Source of the DNA: Brucella sp. 21LCYQ03
Lineage (GTDB): Bacteria; Pseudomonadota; Alphaproteobacteria; Rhizobiales; Rhizobiaceae
Assembly (NCBI RefSeq): GCF_023554105.1
Contig: NZ_JAMJWE010000001.1
Location: 62,001-126,000, forward strand
Direction: 5' to 3'
DNA: 64,000 nucleotides
A model generated the notes under the pieces. It had not been told where the DNA came from. It saw only the letters and a program-made list of their open reading frames with translations, and did not search any database. A program made the translations under genes and the position numbers. Below, piece after piece: positions 47,721 through 56,465 of this stretch. How positions within the stretch are numbered: the first letter of the stretch is position 1; each line of letters opens with the position of its first letter.

Positions 47721-47819
47721 AGCGGTTCAAATTAGAGCAGTTTCGTGGTTACTGCTCTCGTTGTTTATATTTACGCATTGTCCGACGCAAAACCGCTTCG
47801 CACTTTTGCTGGAAATGCT
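47721..47819. repeat. Intergenic repeat, copy 1 (about 100 bp)
   Basis: This element lies between hglS and amaB and shares its layout with the one at 59119-59219. It opens with AGCGGTTC and contains a hairpin (AGAGCAGT / ACTGCTCT, 47734-47758). It ends in a conserved block of about 50 bases starting TTACGCATTGTCCGACGCAA and finishing GGAAATGCT. It may also alter expression of the downstream gene. Confidence 0.75.
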
Positions 47820-47822
47820 TAG

Positions 47823-49223
47823 TTATTCTGCTGCTTCAAGACCGCTCAGGCGGGCCTGTACAGCTTCGATGGATTCGCGTTCGATACGAGCATAATGCTC
47901 GAATTCATTAAGAACTTTGGCGCCAAGGTCTTCCTCGAAACGCTTCTGGTTCGGGCTTTCCACAAAATCCTGTGCGTCGTCGTCGCCAAGATTGGACTGG
48001 AAGATACCAGCGGCACTGACCGGCAGGAAGTCTTCATAGATGATCGGATCGAACTGGACTGCGCCGCCTTCGATCAGAGTTTCAATGTCGGTATCAGGCT
48101 TGAATGCTGCAAGACGTGCGGCATCCTTGACCGAATAGGCGAAATAGCCAAGCGCTTCTTCACGCACGCCTGCCCATGTGTCAGGGAAAGCGGCAAAGGT
48201 GTCGCTCAGTGCCTTCACATATTCAGCCGAGTTTGAACCATCTGGAGCTGGGCGTGCAACTGCGCGGGTGTCGTTGAGCAGCTTGTCGTAAAGCGCGCGG
48301 CCCTTTGGAGTGAGAGCGACGCCACGCTGTTCGATTTCACCGAAACGGGCAGTGTGGGAGCCTGGAGTCCAGGTGCCGTCTGCGCTGACGAATGAAACTT
48401 CTTCTTCCAGTGCCTTGAACGAGGTCTGGCGCAGAAGGATCGGGCATTTGCGGGTTGGTGGACCTTCGACAACTGCTTTTGGATTGATGCCGCGATCTGG
48501 CATCTGTTCCTGTACGGCATCGATGTCGAGCGTGCGTGGTGTCAGGTGGTTGATATGCGGACCCTTGAAGGAAACAACGTCGGCGATCAGGCGATGCGCA
48601 TCGTGGAGGCGATGGTAAAGCTCGGCGCTGACATTGGCATGATCGTGCCAGCGGAAGGTTTCGAGCACTTCTGCAACGAAGGTCTTCGCATCACCTTCAT
48701 CAAGGCCACCATTGGCTTCTGCCTTTTCGACAAGCGCAATCGCACCCGGCGTGAAGATTTGGCGCTTTGAAAGCACTTCTTCCGATTCTGCGCGCAGCTT
48801 TTCGTCTGAAATCAGATCAAGACGCAGCAACGAGGTGAAAACACGGAACGGATTGTGCTTGAGTGCTGCATCGTCGATCGGGCGGAAGGCGGTAGAATGC
48901 ACTGGCACGCCAGCAGCGCTCAAATCGTAATAACCGACCGGGAACATGCCCATGACCGAGAAAGCGCGACGCATCATCGACAGCTCAGCGGCAGTGCCCA
49001 AACGAATTGCACCGTGACGTTCTTCGGAAATACGCTCAAGTGAGTCGGTTTCCGTTAGACGCTCATGCAGATGTGTGTCGTCTGCGAGAACCTTTGCGTT
49101 CACATCGGAGACGAGTTCCATCAATGTGCCGTAAGCAGGCACTTCTTCCTTATACATGGCCGACATGGCTGCCGAAAAGGCGGAGCGAATGGCGTCCGGT
49201 GAAACGAATTTCTGCGCGTTCAT
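47823..49223 (-). CDS. hglS: 2-oxoadipate dioxygenase/decarboxylase (DUF1338, HglS type)
   Basis: Non-haem iron enzyme of 466 aa, converting 2-oxoadipate with oxygen to D-2-hydroxyglutarate and CO2 in lysine catabolism. Metal and substrate residues known for Pseudomonas HglS fall at the same numbers here: H70 and R74 in ERHGAIR, and H226 in INHLTPR. The third ligand Glu is E296 or E298 in HTARFGEIEQRG. E. coli YdcJ is a homologue. First gene of a minus-strand pair with amaB and divergent from a LysR gene. Its product would need a D-2-hydroxyglutarate dehydrogenase encoded elsewhere. Confidence 0.92.
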   Translation of the reverse strand: MNAQKFVSPDAIRSAFSAAMSAMYKEEVPAYGTLMELVSDVNAKVLADDTHLHERLTETDSLERISEERHGAIRLGTAAELSMMRRAFSVMGMFPVGYYDLSAAGVPVHSTAFRPIDDAALKHNPFRVFTSLLRLDLISDEKLRAESEEVLSKRQIFTPGAIALVEKAEANGGLDEGDAKTFVAEVLETFRWHDHANVSAELYHRLHDAHRLIADVVSFKGPHINHLTPRTLDIDAVQEQMPDRGINPKAVVEGPPTRKCPILLRQTSFKALEEEVSFVSADGTWTPGSHTARFGEIEQRGVALTPKGRALYDKLLNDTRAVARPAPDGSNSAEYVKALSDTFAAFPDTWAGVREEALGYFAYSVKDAARLAAFKPDTDIETLIEGGAVQFDPIIYEDFLPVSAAGIFQSNLGDDDAQDFVESPNQKRFEEDLGAKVLNEFEHYARIERESIEAVQARLSGLEAAE

Positions 49224-49294
49224 TGCAAGAGCTTCCGTAGAAGTTGGATCGTCTGCTTGGGAGGTATGTTAGAAAATAAAAAACATACCGCGAT

Positions 49295-49314
49295 TATGAT
49301 GAAAATGTATCATA
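49295..49314. promoter_or_regulatory. Candidate LysR operator upstream of hglS
   Basis: TATGAT gaaaatgt ATCATA is an inverted repeat containing the T-N11-A spacing of LysR-family boxes, in the 148-base divergent gap between hglS and the LysR gene. Confidence 0.45.
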
Positions 49315-49371
49315 TCAGCCGTTTTGCCGTTATGATCGCGACGAACGCAACTATGTTAATGCGAGATTGGA

Positions 49372-50277
49372 ATGAAGCTTAGCAGGAGACTGATCCCCGA
49401 CATTGCCACGCTGCAAGCGTTTGAATGTGCGGCCCGACATGGCAGTTTCACGCAAGCCGCCAACGAATTGAACCTCACGCAGAGTGCTGTCAGCCGTCAG
49501 ATCAAAGATCTCGAAAGCCAGCTCGGTGTATTGCTGTTTGAGCGCATCCGCCAGCGCATTCTTCTCTCTGATGCAGGGCGCAAGTTCCTGCCGGAAGTGC
49601 GGCGTCTGCTCAACCAGACCGAGGACACGATGCTGCGCGCCATGGCGTCGGCGCAGTCGACATCCTCATTCAGTGTAGCAACGCTGCCGACTTTTGGTAC
49701 GCGCTGGCTGATGCCGCGTATTCCGGATTTCGTTGAAAAGCATCCCGGCATTGCAATCAATGTCGCTTCGCGTTCCGGTGTGTTCGACTTTGAAGAACAG
49801 CCTTTTGATCTTGCCATCCATTATGGCCAGCCGGTCTGGGCACATGCGACCTGTACTTTCCTGTGTTCAGAGGTGATTGTGCCTGTTGCAAGTCCGAGCC
49901 TTCTTAAAGTGCTGCATCCGGCAACCCCGGAAGAGCTGGAAAACGAGCCTCTGCTGCATTTAGCAACTCGCCCTAAAATGTGGGCGCAATGGTTTGAAAG
50001 CTGTGGTGTTGAAGGCAAGTCCGCTTATCGTGGCCACCGTTTTGATCAGTTTTCGATGGTGATCGGGGCTGCTCTGGCAGGTCTTGGTTTTGCGCTGTTG
50101 CCGCTTTATCTGATCGAACAGGAATTGCGTAACGGCGAACTTGTCATGCTTTTCGAGCAGCCGATGCGGACCGAGAATGACTATTATCTGGTGGTTCCGG
50201 AAGGCAAGCTTGAGAATCCGCTGACGCAGGTTTTTTGTCAGTGGATCGCAGGGCAGGTGGGGAATGTCGTTCTTTAG
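49372..50277 (+). CDS. LysR-family regulator, probable regulator of lysine/pipecolate genes
   Basis: LysR-type regulator of the GcvA-like group, 301 aa. The winged helix-turn-helix is at residues ~10-70 (FECAARHGSFTQAANELNLT then QSAVSRQIKDLESQLG). The effector domain (residues ~95-295) has the usual type 2 binding-protein fold, with ATLPTFGTRWLMPRIPDF. It lies between hglS (divergent) and amaA (downstream, same strand). Control of both by a lysine-pathway intermediate is inferred from position. Confidence 0.87.
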   Translation: MKLSRRLIPDIATLQAFECAARHGSFTQAANELNLTQSAVSRQIKDLESQLGVLLFERIRQRILLSDAGRKFLPEVRRLLNQTEDTMLRAMASAQSTSSFSVATLPTFGTRWLMPRIPDFVEKHPGIAINVASRSGVFDFEEQPFDLAIHYGQPVWAHATCTFLCSEVIVPVASPSLLKVLHPATPEELENEPLLHLATRPKMWAQWFESCGVEGKSAYRGHRFDQFSMVIGAALAGLGFALLPLYLIEQELRNGELVMLFEQPMRTENDYYLVVPEGKLENPLTQVFCQWIAGQVGNVVL

Positions 50278-50282
50278 TATAG

Positions 50283-50350
50283 TATGGCGAACCCGAAATT
50301 CGCATCACTTTGAAGCAGTTCTCGGAGCGAATTTCGGGTTCTAAGCCATA
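50283..50350. repeat. Palindromic element A upstream of amaA
   Basis: A 15-bp perfect inverted repeat (arms 50289-50303 and 50327-50341) with outer TATGGC/GCCATA pairs and a 23-base loop makes a large hairpin straight after the LysR stop. It could act as a terminator, but no T-run follows. It may be a mobile-type palindromic repeat. Confidence 0.7.
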
Positions 50351-50367
50351 CGAGTAAAACTTTGAAT

Positions 50368-50445
50368 CTAGTGTGGTTTACGGATTTGAAGTTCCTAAAT
50401 GTGAATGCAACACAAATGATAGGAACTTCAAATCCATCACACTAG
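50368..50445. repeat. Palindromic element B upstream of amaA
   Basis: A 16-bp perfect inverted repeat (50382-50397 and 50420-50435) carries outer CTAGTGTG/CACACTAG arms (50368-50375, 50438-50445) and a 22-base centre. The ends are CTAG. It looks like a small non-autonomous element rather than a regulatory site, and lies 17 bases from element A. Confidence 0.7.
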
Positions 50446-50565
50446 GTCATTCCCAACCGGCATGAATTGTTGCAGAAATATTGCTGTCCTTGCGACTTCC
50501 ACAGCGTGAAATAGCATGAGCGGTAAAAGCCGCCAGTTTTCCAAAATAAGAAATGGTTGCCTTCA

Positions 50566-51849
50566 ATGTTGAACGATCCTCGCTCGCATGGTCTTTGGGA
50601 GAAGACCGCTCCAGCCGCACCAAAGACCACATCGCTGAAAGGTGATCTGTCTGCCGATGTGGTGATTGTGGGCGGCGGATTTACCGGTCTTTCGACGGCT
50701 TTGCATTTCGCCGAAAAAGGCACCAACGCTGTCGTTCTTGAAGGCATCGAAATCGGCTATGGCGGATCGGGTCGAAATGTCGGTCTGGTCAATGCGGGCA
50801 TGTGGGTGATGCCGGATGATCTGCCGGGTGTGCTCGGGCAGGAATATGGCGACCGTTTGCTCGACGTGCTCGGCAATGCGCCGAAGCTGGTTTTTGAAAT
50901 CATCGAAAAACACAAGATTGCCTGTGAAGTTGAAAAGCAGGGCACGCTGCATTGCGCTGTTGGCAAGAAGGGTCTCAAGGAACTTGAAGACCGCTATGAA
51001 CAGTGGGCGCGACGCGGTGCCAATGTGAAGCTGCTCAACGCGCAGGAAACCGAAGCCAAGGTTGGCACCAAGGCCTATTCCGGATCGCTTCTCGATCTGC
51101 GTGCCGGTACAATTCAGCCGCTTGCCTATGTGCGTGGACTTGCACATGCAGCCGTTGCTGCGGGCGCTCAGATTTTCACGGGAAGCCCTGTGACCGGTGC
51201 CAGCGAACAAAACGGCAAATGGGTGGTCAAGACTGCTTCCGGTACCGTTACGGCTGACTGGATCGTGGTTGCAACCAACGCTTATACAAATGTGCCATGG
51301 CCGGAAGTGCGCGCTGAGCTTGTGCACCTTCCATATTTCAACATGGCCACCAAGCCTCTATCGGACAATATTAAGCGTTCCATTCTGCCGGAGCGTCAGG
51401 GCGCATGGGACACCAAGGAAGTGTTGTCGTCTTTCCGCTTTGACCAGCAGGGTCGTCTTGTGTTTGGCAGTGTTGGTGCGCTGCGCAATACGGGTGCCAG
51501 TGTGCATAAGGCATGGGCAAAGAAATTGCTCAAGCGTCTTTTCCCACAGATTGGCGAAGTGGAATTTGAGTCGGAATGGTATGGCAAGATCGGCATGACC
51601 AATGACAGTCTGCCGAAGTTCCATCGCCTTGCACGCAATGTTGTGGGCTTCTCCGGCTATAATGGACGCGGCATTGCGCCGGGAACCGTTTTTGGCAAGC
51701 ATCTTGCGAAGCTTGTTTCGGGCGAGATCGGGGAAGCTGATCTGCCGCTGCCTGTCAGTGATCCGAAAGAACAGAGTTTCCGTGGTCTGCGCGAAGCTTA
51801 TTATGAAGCAGGCGCACAGGTCGCTCATGTGGCTGAAATAATTACCTGA
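50566..51849 (+). CDS. amaA: L-pipecolate oxidase, FAD-dependent
   Basis: Flavoprotein of the DAO/glycine oxidase type, 427 aa, oxidising L-pipecolate to piperideine-6-carboxylate, which opens to the semialdehyde used by AmaB. The FAD-binding fold is VVIVGGGFTGLSTALHFAEKG (residues 32-52), with YGGSGRNVGLVNAG typical of the flavin contact and FSGYNGRGIAPGT at the C-terminal FAD site. Length agrees with Pseudomonas AmaA (428). The ATG at 50566 has a weak ribosome site; a TTG three codons upstream is possible. Preceded by two palindromes and followed by a terminator. Confidence 0.88.
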   Translation: MLNDPRSHGLWEKTAPAAPKTTSLKGDLSADVVIVGGGFTGLSTALHFAEKGTNAVVLEGIEIGYGGSGRNVGLVNAGMWVMPDDLPGVLGQEYGDRLLDVLGNAPKLVFEIIEKHKIACEVEKQGTLHCAVGKKGLKELEDRYEQWARRGANVKLLNAQETEAKVGTKAYSGSLLDLRAGTIQPLAYVRGLAHAAVAAGAQIFTGSPVTGASEQNGKWVVKTASGTVTADWIVVATNAYTNVPWPEVRAELVHLPYFNMATKPLSDNIKRSILPERQGAWDTKEVLSSFRFDQQGRLVFGSVGALRNTGASVHKAWAKKLLKRLFPQIGEVEFESEWYGKIGMTNDSLPKFHRLARNVVGFSGYNGRGIAPGTVFGKHLAKLVSGEIGEADLPLPVSDPKEQSFRGLREAYYEAGAQVAHVAEIIT

Positions 51850-51860
51850 GATTTTTAGTT

Positions 51861-51908
51861 AAAGCGCATACCGAAAACTGTTTCACAATTTTCGTCATGC
51901 GGATTAAA
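51861..51908. repeat. Imperfect palindromic repeat after amaA
   Basis: CGCATACCGAAAA and TTTTCGTCATGCG are near-complementary arms round CTGTTTCACA. This CGCAT-n-CCGAAAA...TTTTCGG-n-ATGCG layout is familiar from intergenic regions of Rhizobiales and Brucellaceae. Confidence 0.65.
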
Positions 51909-51939
51909 CGCCGTCATATAATTGAAGTGAATATCCGAT

Positions 51940-51974
51940 ATGCCCACGCTTAGTTGATAGCTAAGCGTGGGCAT
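51940..51974 (+). terminator. Terminator after amaA
   Basis: A perfect 14-bp stem (51940-51953 and 51961-51974) with a 7-base loop is followed by TTTG, 90 bases beyond amaA and after the short repeat. Confidence 0.8.
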
Positions 51975-52017
51975 TTTGCATTCCTACGATGTTTCAGGAA
52001 TGTATTTGAGGTATAAA

Positions 52018-52221
52018 ATGAACAGAACAGATCGCGTTTCCAAATATGACAGCATCTGCTCAATCTCGGCGCGTATGCAGCGTAATCACGCTGGAGCAAT
52101 ATCTCATGCAGTTGAAAATCATACCGAGATAAGGGGCGCAACATCCCTGAACGCAATGTTGAAACGCGCAAGCGCTATTCCCGCACTTCTTGCTCTTTCG
52201 ATCGTTGTTGCTCAGGCCTGA
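52018..52221 (+). CDS. Possible small protein, unknown
   Basis: A 67-codon frame with a fair ribosome site (GAGG, 6 bases before the ATG) just past the amaA terminator. The first two-thirds is hydrophilic, the C-terminus hydrophobic (AIPALLALSIVVAQA). No family is recognised and nothing else supports it. It fills most of an otherwise gene-free 51850-52264 interval, which could equally be noncoding. Confidence 0.3.
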   Translation: MNRTDRVSKYDSICSISARMQRNHAGAISHAVENHTEIRGATSLNAMLKRASAIPALLALSIVVAQA

Positions 52222-52264
52222 CAAGCACCCGCTTAAACGCCATATGAAACGGGTGTGTACAGAA

Positions 52265-54598
52265 TTACTTTTTCTTCATCGCTTCGAGAAGCGCTGCGCC
52301 AAAACCGCCAGTTGATGGCTGTTCCTGTTTGCGTGGCGTGAAGTTTTGCTTCGGTGCAGGTTTCGTGTCGCGTGGCGCATTGTTGCGCGGGGCAGGGGCT
52401 TCGCCGCCGTCTTTGCGCCCGGTGGCTTCGCCGCCCTCTTTACGCATTGTAAGGCCGATGCGCTTGCGTGGCACATCGACTTCCGTCACGCGCACCTTCA
52501 CCACATCGCCAGCCTTGACCACTTCATGCGGGTCTTTGACAAACTTATCAGCGAGCTGCGAAACATGGACAAGTCCGTCCTGATGTACGCCGATATCGAC
52601 AAAGGCACCAAAGGCCGCAACATTTGTGACGGTGCCTTCCAGCATCATGCCGGGTTTCAGATCCTTGATGTCATCGATGCCATCGGCAAAGGTCGCGGTT
52701 TTGAATTCAGGACGGGGATCGCGGCCTGGCTTATCAAGCTCGGCGATAATGTCACGCACGGTTGGCAGACCAAAACGCTCATCGACAAAGACGCGCGGAT
52801 CGAGGCTTTTAAGTGCTGCGCTATCACCCATGAGGCTGCGCACATCGCGGCCGCAGGCGGAAACGATCTTTTTGGCAACGCCATAGGCTTCCGGGTGAAC
52901 GGAGGACGCATCAAGCGGCTCGGTGCCGTTGGCGATACGCAGAAAGCCTGCGCATTGTTCAAAGGCGCGATTGCCTAGGCGAGCGACTTTCAGAAGTTCC
53001 TTACGGTTTTTGAAGGCACCGGCGTCATCGCGATGCGCAACAATTGCTTCGGCCAGAGACTTTCCCAGACCCGATACACGCGCCAGCAGTGAGGCGGATG
53101 CCGTGTTGAGATCAACGCCGACAGCGTTCACTGCATCTTCGACCACTGCATCAAGCGAACGCGCCAGACGGGACTGATCGACATCATGCTGATACTGGCC
53201 AACACCGATGGATTTCGGTTCGATCTTGACGAGTTCTGCCAATGGGTCCTGCAGGCGGCGGGCGATGGAAACCGCACCGCGCAGCGATACGTCGAGCTGC
53301 GGAAATTCGTTCGCTGCGGCTTCTGACGCCGAATAGACCGATGCACCTGCTTCCGACACGATGACTTTGAGCGGTTTTGGCGCTGGCAGGTCGTTGAGCA
53401 TATCCACGACAAGACGTTCGGTTTCGCGGCTGCCTGTGCCGTTGCCAATCGCAATCAGCTCGATCTTGTGTTTACGGATCAGGCTTGCAAGCTCGGCCTG
53501 TGTGCCACGCACATCGTTCTTTGGCGGAAACGGATAGACCGTCGTTGTGTCGAGCAGTTTGCCGGTGCCATCGACGATTGCGACTTTGACGCCGGTGCGG
53601 ATGCCCGGATCAAGGCCCATCGTGGCACGCGAACCGGCAGGGGCTGCGAGCAACAGGTCTTTGAGATTGCGGGCGAAGACGTTGATGGCTTCTTCCTCGG
53701 CGCGTTCACGCAGGTCGCGCATGAGGTCGAGTGACAAGGAGAGCGAGAGCTTGACGCGCCATGCCCAGCCTGCAACTTCCATCAGCCAGCGGTCGCCGGG
53801 CAGGGTTGCGCCGATATTATAGGCGGCGGCAATTTTGCGTTCGACCGGCTTTACAGGGGAGGTGTCGTCGGCGTCAATTTCAATGTCGAGCGACAGAAAA
53901 TCCTCGTTGCGGCCGCGCAGCATGGCCAGAGCGCGGTGGCCTGCAACATTTGCCCAGCGTTCGGAATGGTCGAAATAATCGGAGAATTTCGCGCCAGCCT
54001 CTTGTTTGCCATCCACAACGCGCGAGCGCAGTATGGCGCGTTCTTTGAGATAGTTGCGCAAATTGCCGATGAGGTCGGCATTTTCGGTAAAACCTTCCGC
54101 AATGATGTCACGTGCGCCTTCAAGGGCGGCTTTGACATCGGCAACGTCGCCCGTGACATATTGTGTGGCAATCTCTGCGGGGACCAGTCTGCGGTCGGTG
54201 AGAATGGCTTCGGCAAGCGGTCCAAGACCACGTTCGCGTGCGATTTCTGCTTTGGTGCGGCGCTTCGGCTTATAGGGAAGATACAGGTCTTCAAGCTCGG
54301 CCTTGGTCTGGACGCCTGCGATTTTCAGCTCCAGTTCTGGCGTTAGCTTTTCCTGCCCGCGGATCGATTCCAGAATGGAAATGCGCCGTGCTTCAAGCTC
54401 TCGCAGATAAGAAAGTCGCTCATCGAGCGTGCGCAGCTGCGTATCGTCAAGGCCGCCGGTGACTTCTTTGCGGTAACGGGCGACGAACGGCACAGTCGAG
54501 CCTTCATCGAGAAGACCAATGGCTGCTATGGCCTGTTCGGGCTTTGCGTTGATCTCCGCTGCAATGATTGCGGCAATTCGCTTAATATCGTTGGCCAT
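52265..54598 (-). CDS. tex: Tex-family transcription accessory protein with S1 domain
   Basis: Cytoplasmic nucleic-acid-binding protein of 777 aa. Order of domains: N-terminal helical Tex region, a YqgF/RNase H-like core ([21 protein letters not shown], near residue 325), helix-hairpin-helix repeats ([19 protein letters not shown], near residue 495) and an S1 RNA-binding domain ([21 protein letters not shown], near residue 650). A low-complexity Gly/Pro/Lys tail follows. The start at 54598 is favoured over 54604 because GGA lies 7 bases ahead. The role in transcription or RNA quality is known only generally. Confidence 0.94.
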   Translation of the reverse strand: MANDIKRIAAIIAAEINAKPEQAIAAIGLLDEGSTVPFVARYRKEVTGGLDDTQLRTLDERLSYLRELEARRISILESIRGQEKLTPELELKIAGVQTKAELEDLYLPYKPKRRTKAEIARERGLGPLAEAILTDRRLVPAEIATQYVTGDVADVKAALEGARDIIAEGFTENADLIGNLRNYLKERAILRSRVVDGKQEAGAKFSDYFDHSERWANVAGHRALAMLRGRNEDFLSLDIEIDADDTSPVKPVERKIAAAYNIGATLPGDRWLMEVAGWAWRVKLSLSLSLDLMRDLRERAEEEAINVFARNLKDLLLAAPAGSRATMGLDPGIRTGVKVAIVDGTGKLLDTTTVYPFPPKNDVRGTQAELASLIRKHKIELIAIGNGTGSRETERLVVDMLNDLPAPKPLKVIVSEAGASVYSASEAAANEFPQLDVSLRGAVSIARRLQDPLAELVKIEPKSIGVGQYQHDVDQSRLARSLDAVVEDAVNAVGVDLNTASASLLARVSGLGKSLAEAIVAHRDDAGAFKNRKELLKVARLGNRAFEQCAGFLRIANGTEPLDASSVHPEAYGVAKKIVSACGRDVRSLMGDSAALKSLDPRVFVDERFGLPTVRDIIAELDKPGRDPRPEFKTATFADGIDDIKDLKPGMMLEGTVTNVAAFGAFVDIGVHQDGLVHVSQLADKFVKDPHEVVKAGDVVKVRVTEVDVPRKRIGLTMRKEGGEATGRKDGGEAPAPRNNAPRDTKPAPKQNFTPRKQEQPSTGGFGAALLEAMKKK

Positions 54599-54745
54599 AT
54601 TCATTCCAATCTCAAATCTTTACGCGAACATAGTCGGATAGGTTTTTGACGCAATCACGACCGTCATAATGGTCCACAGGAAAGCATGTATATTCTTTGT
54701 TCACGCGCCTGTGAACACGCAGGGTCTTTTAAAATCGGAATCGAG

Positions 54746-54773
54746 CGATACATATATCGTGAAATGACGATAT
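54746..54773. promoter_or_regulatory. Candidate operator upstream of the ArsR-type gene
   Basis: ATATCGT gaaatg ACGATAT (54754-54773) is a perfect 7-bp inverted repeat, overlapped by a further CGATA cata TATCG (54746-54759). Three half-sites 24 bases before the start codon suit autoregulation. Confidence 0.5.
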
Positions 54774-54796
54774 GAGTGAAGATCAGCGAGGTGACC

Positions 54797-55120
54797 ATGA
54801 TGTCGGATAATCAATCTATAGCAACAGCTATGCCGTTGGACGAGATACTCAAGGCACTTGGCCATCCAGTTCGTCTCGACATTTTAAGCTGGCTTAAGCA
54901 GCCGGAGAAGCACTTCTCCGCTCAGCATATGTCCCTGGAGATGGGTGTGTGCGCCGGTCAGTTCGAGCGGTGCGGCCTCTCCCAGTCCACCGTTTCTGCT
55001 CATTTGTCCGTGCTGACGAAAGCGGGGCTGATTACGCCCCACCGCGTTGGCCAATGGACCTTCTACAAGCGTGATGAGGAGGCGATTGCCGCCTTGCTCA
55101 AATCACTGTCCGATCTTTAA
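54797..55120 (+). CDS. ArsR-family regulator with a conserved-looking Cys pair
   Basis: Winged-helix repressor of 107 aa. The recognition region is LSQSTVSAHLSVLTKAGLI (residues ~62-80) and the wing follows (RVGQWTFYKRDE). Just before it sits GVCAGQFERCG, with two cysteines eight residues apart, a possible thiol or electrophile sensor. A frame start at 54776 (GTG) has no ribosome site, while GAGG precedes 54797; 54800 is also possible. The Old Yellow Enzyme gene starts 41 bases later, and this regulator probably controls both. Confidence 0.85.
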   Translation: MMSDNQSIATAMPLDEILKALGHPVRLDILSWLKQPEKHFSAQHMSLEMGVCAGQFERCGLSQSTVSAHLSVLTKAGLITPHRVGQWTFYKRDEEAIAALLKSLSDL

Positions 55121-55161
55121 TCCCATTTGCCCAATCGTTCCCACTTGAAGGAAATGCATCT

Positions 55162-56277
55162 ATGGCCACATTGTTCGATCCAGTTACAGTCGGCGATCTC
55201 AAGCTTGCCAACCGTATCGTTATGGCACCGCTGACGCGCAATCGCTCGCCCCGCGCCGTGCCAAACGACCTCAACGTCACCTATTATGAACAGCGCGCAA
55301 GTGCTGGTCTCATCATCACCGAGGCAACGCCGATCAGCCATCAGGGGCAGGGCTATGCCGATGTGCCGGGCCTTTATTCGGACGAGCAGCTTGCAGGCTG
55401 GAAGCGCGTCACCGACGCTGTTCACAGCGCAGGCGGCAAGATTGTCGTGCAGATGTGGCATGTGGGCCGTATTTCGCACGACAGCCTGCAGCCAAATGGC
55501 GGCAAGCCGGTTGCGCCTTCGGCAATCACAGCCAAGTCGAAGACCTATCTCGTGCATCCGGACGGCACCGGCGAATTTGCACCAACCTCAGAGCCACGCG
55601 CGCTTGAAAAGAGCGAGCTTCCGGAGATCGTTGCGACCTATGCCAAGGCTGCAAAGGATGCGGTTGAAGTGGCTGGCTTTGACGGTGTCGAAATCCACGC
55701 TGCAAACGGCTATCTGATTGATCAGTTCCTGCGTTCGGACAGCAATCACCGTACCGATGAATATGGTGGCTCCATCGAAAACCGCGCACGCTTCCTGTTT
55801 GAAGTGGTGGACGCAATCACCAAGTCTGTTGCGCCGGGTAAGGTTGGTATTCGTCTTTCACCGGTAACGCCTGCCAATGACGCATCGGATTCCGATCCGC
55901 AGCCGCTGTTTGACTATGTGCTCGAAAAGCTTGCCTCTTACGGTCTTGCATATGTTCACATCATCGAAGGTGCGACCGGCGGCCCACGCGATTTCCAGCA
56001 GGGTCCACAGCCATTCGATTATGCGCGTCTAAAGCAGGTTTATCGCGATGCCGGTGGTGAAGCTGCCTGGATGGTCAATAATGGCTATGATCGTGATTTA
56101 GCTGAACAGGAAATCCAAAGCGGCCGCGCTGATGTGGTTGCGTTTGGCAAACCGTTTATCTCGAACCCTGATCTTGTGCGCCGCTTAAAGGATAATGCTC
56201 CGCTCAATGAGCTGGATCAGCAGAATATGTATGGCGGTGGTGCAAAGGGTTACACGGATTATCCGATCCTCGCCTAA
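55162..56277 (+). CDS. Old Yellow Enzyme family NADH:flavin oxidoreductase
   Basis: FMN-dependent ene-reductase of 371 aa, TIM-barrel fold. FMN residues lie in ANRIVMAPLTRNRSP (residues ~14-28), the substrate His-Asn pair in GVEIHAANGYLIDQF (near residue 175), and the C-terminal FMN-phosphate site near ADVVAFGKPFISNPDL. Relatives include NemA and glycerol trinitrate reductase, which reduce activated alkenes, quinones or nitro compounds. Pairing with a Cys-containing ArsR regulator suggests induction by electrophiles. The natural substrate is unknown. Confidence 0.9.
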   Translation: MATLFDPVTVGDLKLANRIVMAPLTRNRSPRAVPNDLNVTYYEQRASAGLIITEATPISHQGQGYADVPGLYSDEQLAGWKRVTDAVHSAGGKIVVQMWHVGRISHDSLQPNGGKPVAPSAITAKSKTYLVHPDGTGEFAPTSEPRALEKSELPEIVATYAKAAKDAVEVAGFDGVEIHAANGYLIDQFLRSDSNHRTDEYGGSIENRARFLFEVVDAITKSVAPGKVGIRLSPVTPANDASDSDPQPLFDYVLEKLASYGLAYVHIIEGATGGPRDFQQGPQPFDYARLKQVYRDAGGEAAWMVNNGYDRDLAEQEIQSGRADVVAFGKPFISNPDLVRRLKDNAPLNELDQQNMYGGGAKGYTDYPILA

Positions 56278-56433
56278 TAGAAGCGAAAAAAGCCGCCATG
56301 CCGGTCTGCAGATGGCAATTTGTCTGCGTTCCGATGCTCATGTACCCATAAGTACACTCCGCTTCGGTACTCGGAAATCACCATTTTCGCCACGGCCTGC
56401 CGCTTCTTAATTCAAACACTTACTCATAAAATA

Positions 56434-56460
56434 AAAAGCCCGGCGAATTGCCGGGCTTTT
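56434..56460. terminator. Bidirectional terminator between the OYE gene and the AsnC-type gene
   Basis: AAAAGCCCGGC gaatt GCCGGGCTTTT makes a strong stem with A/T flanks for both convergent genes. Confidence 0.9.
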
Positions 56461-56465
56461 TATTT

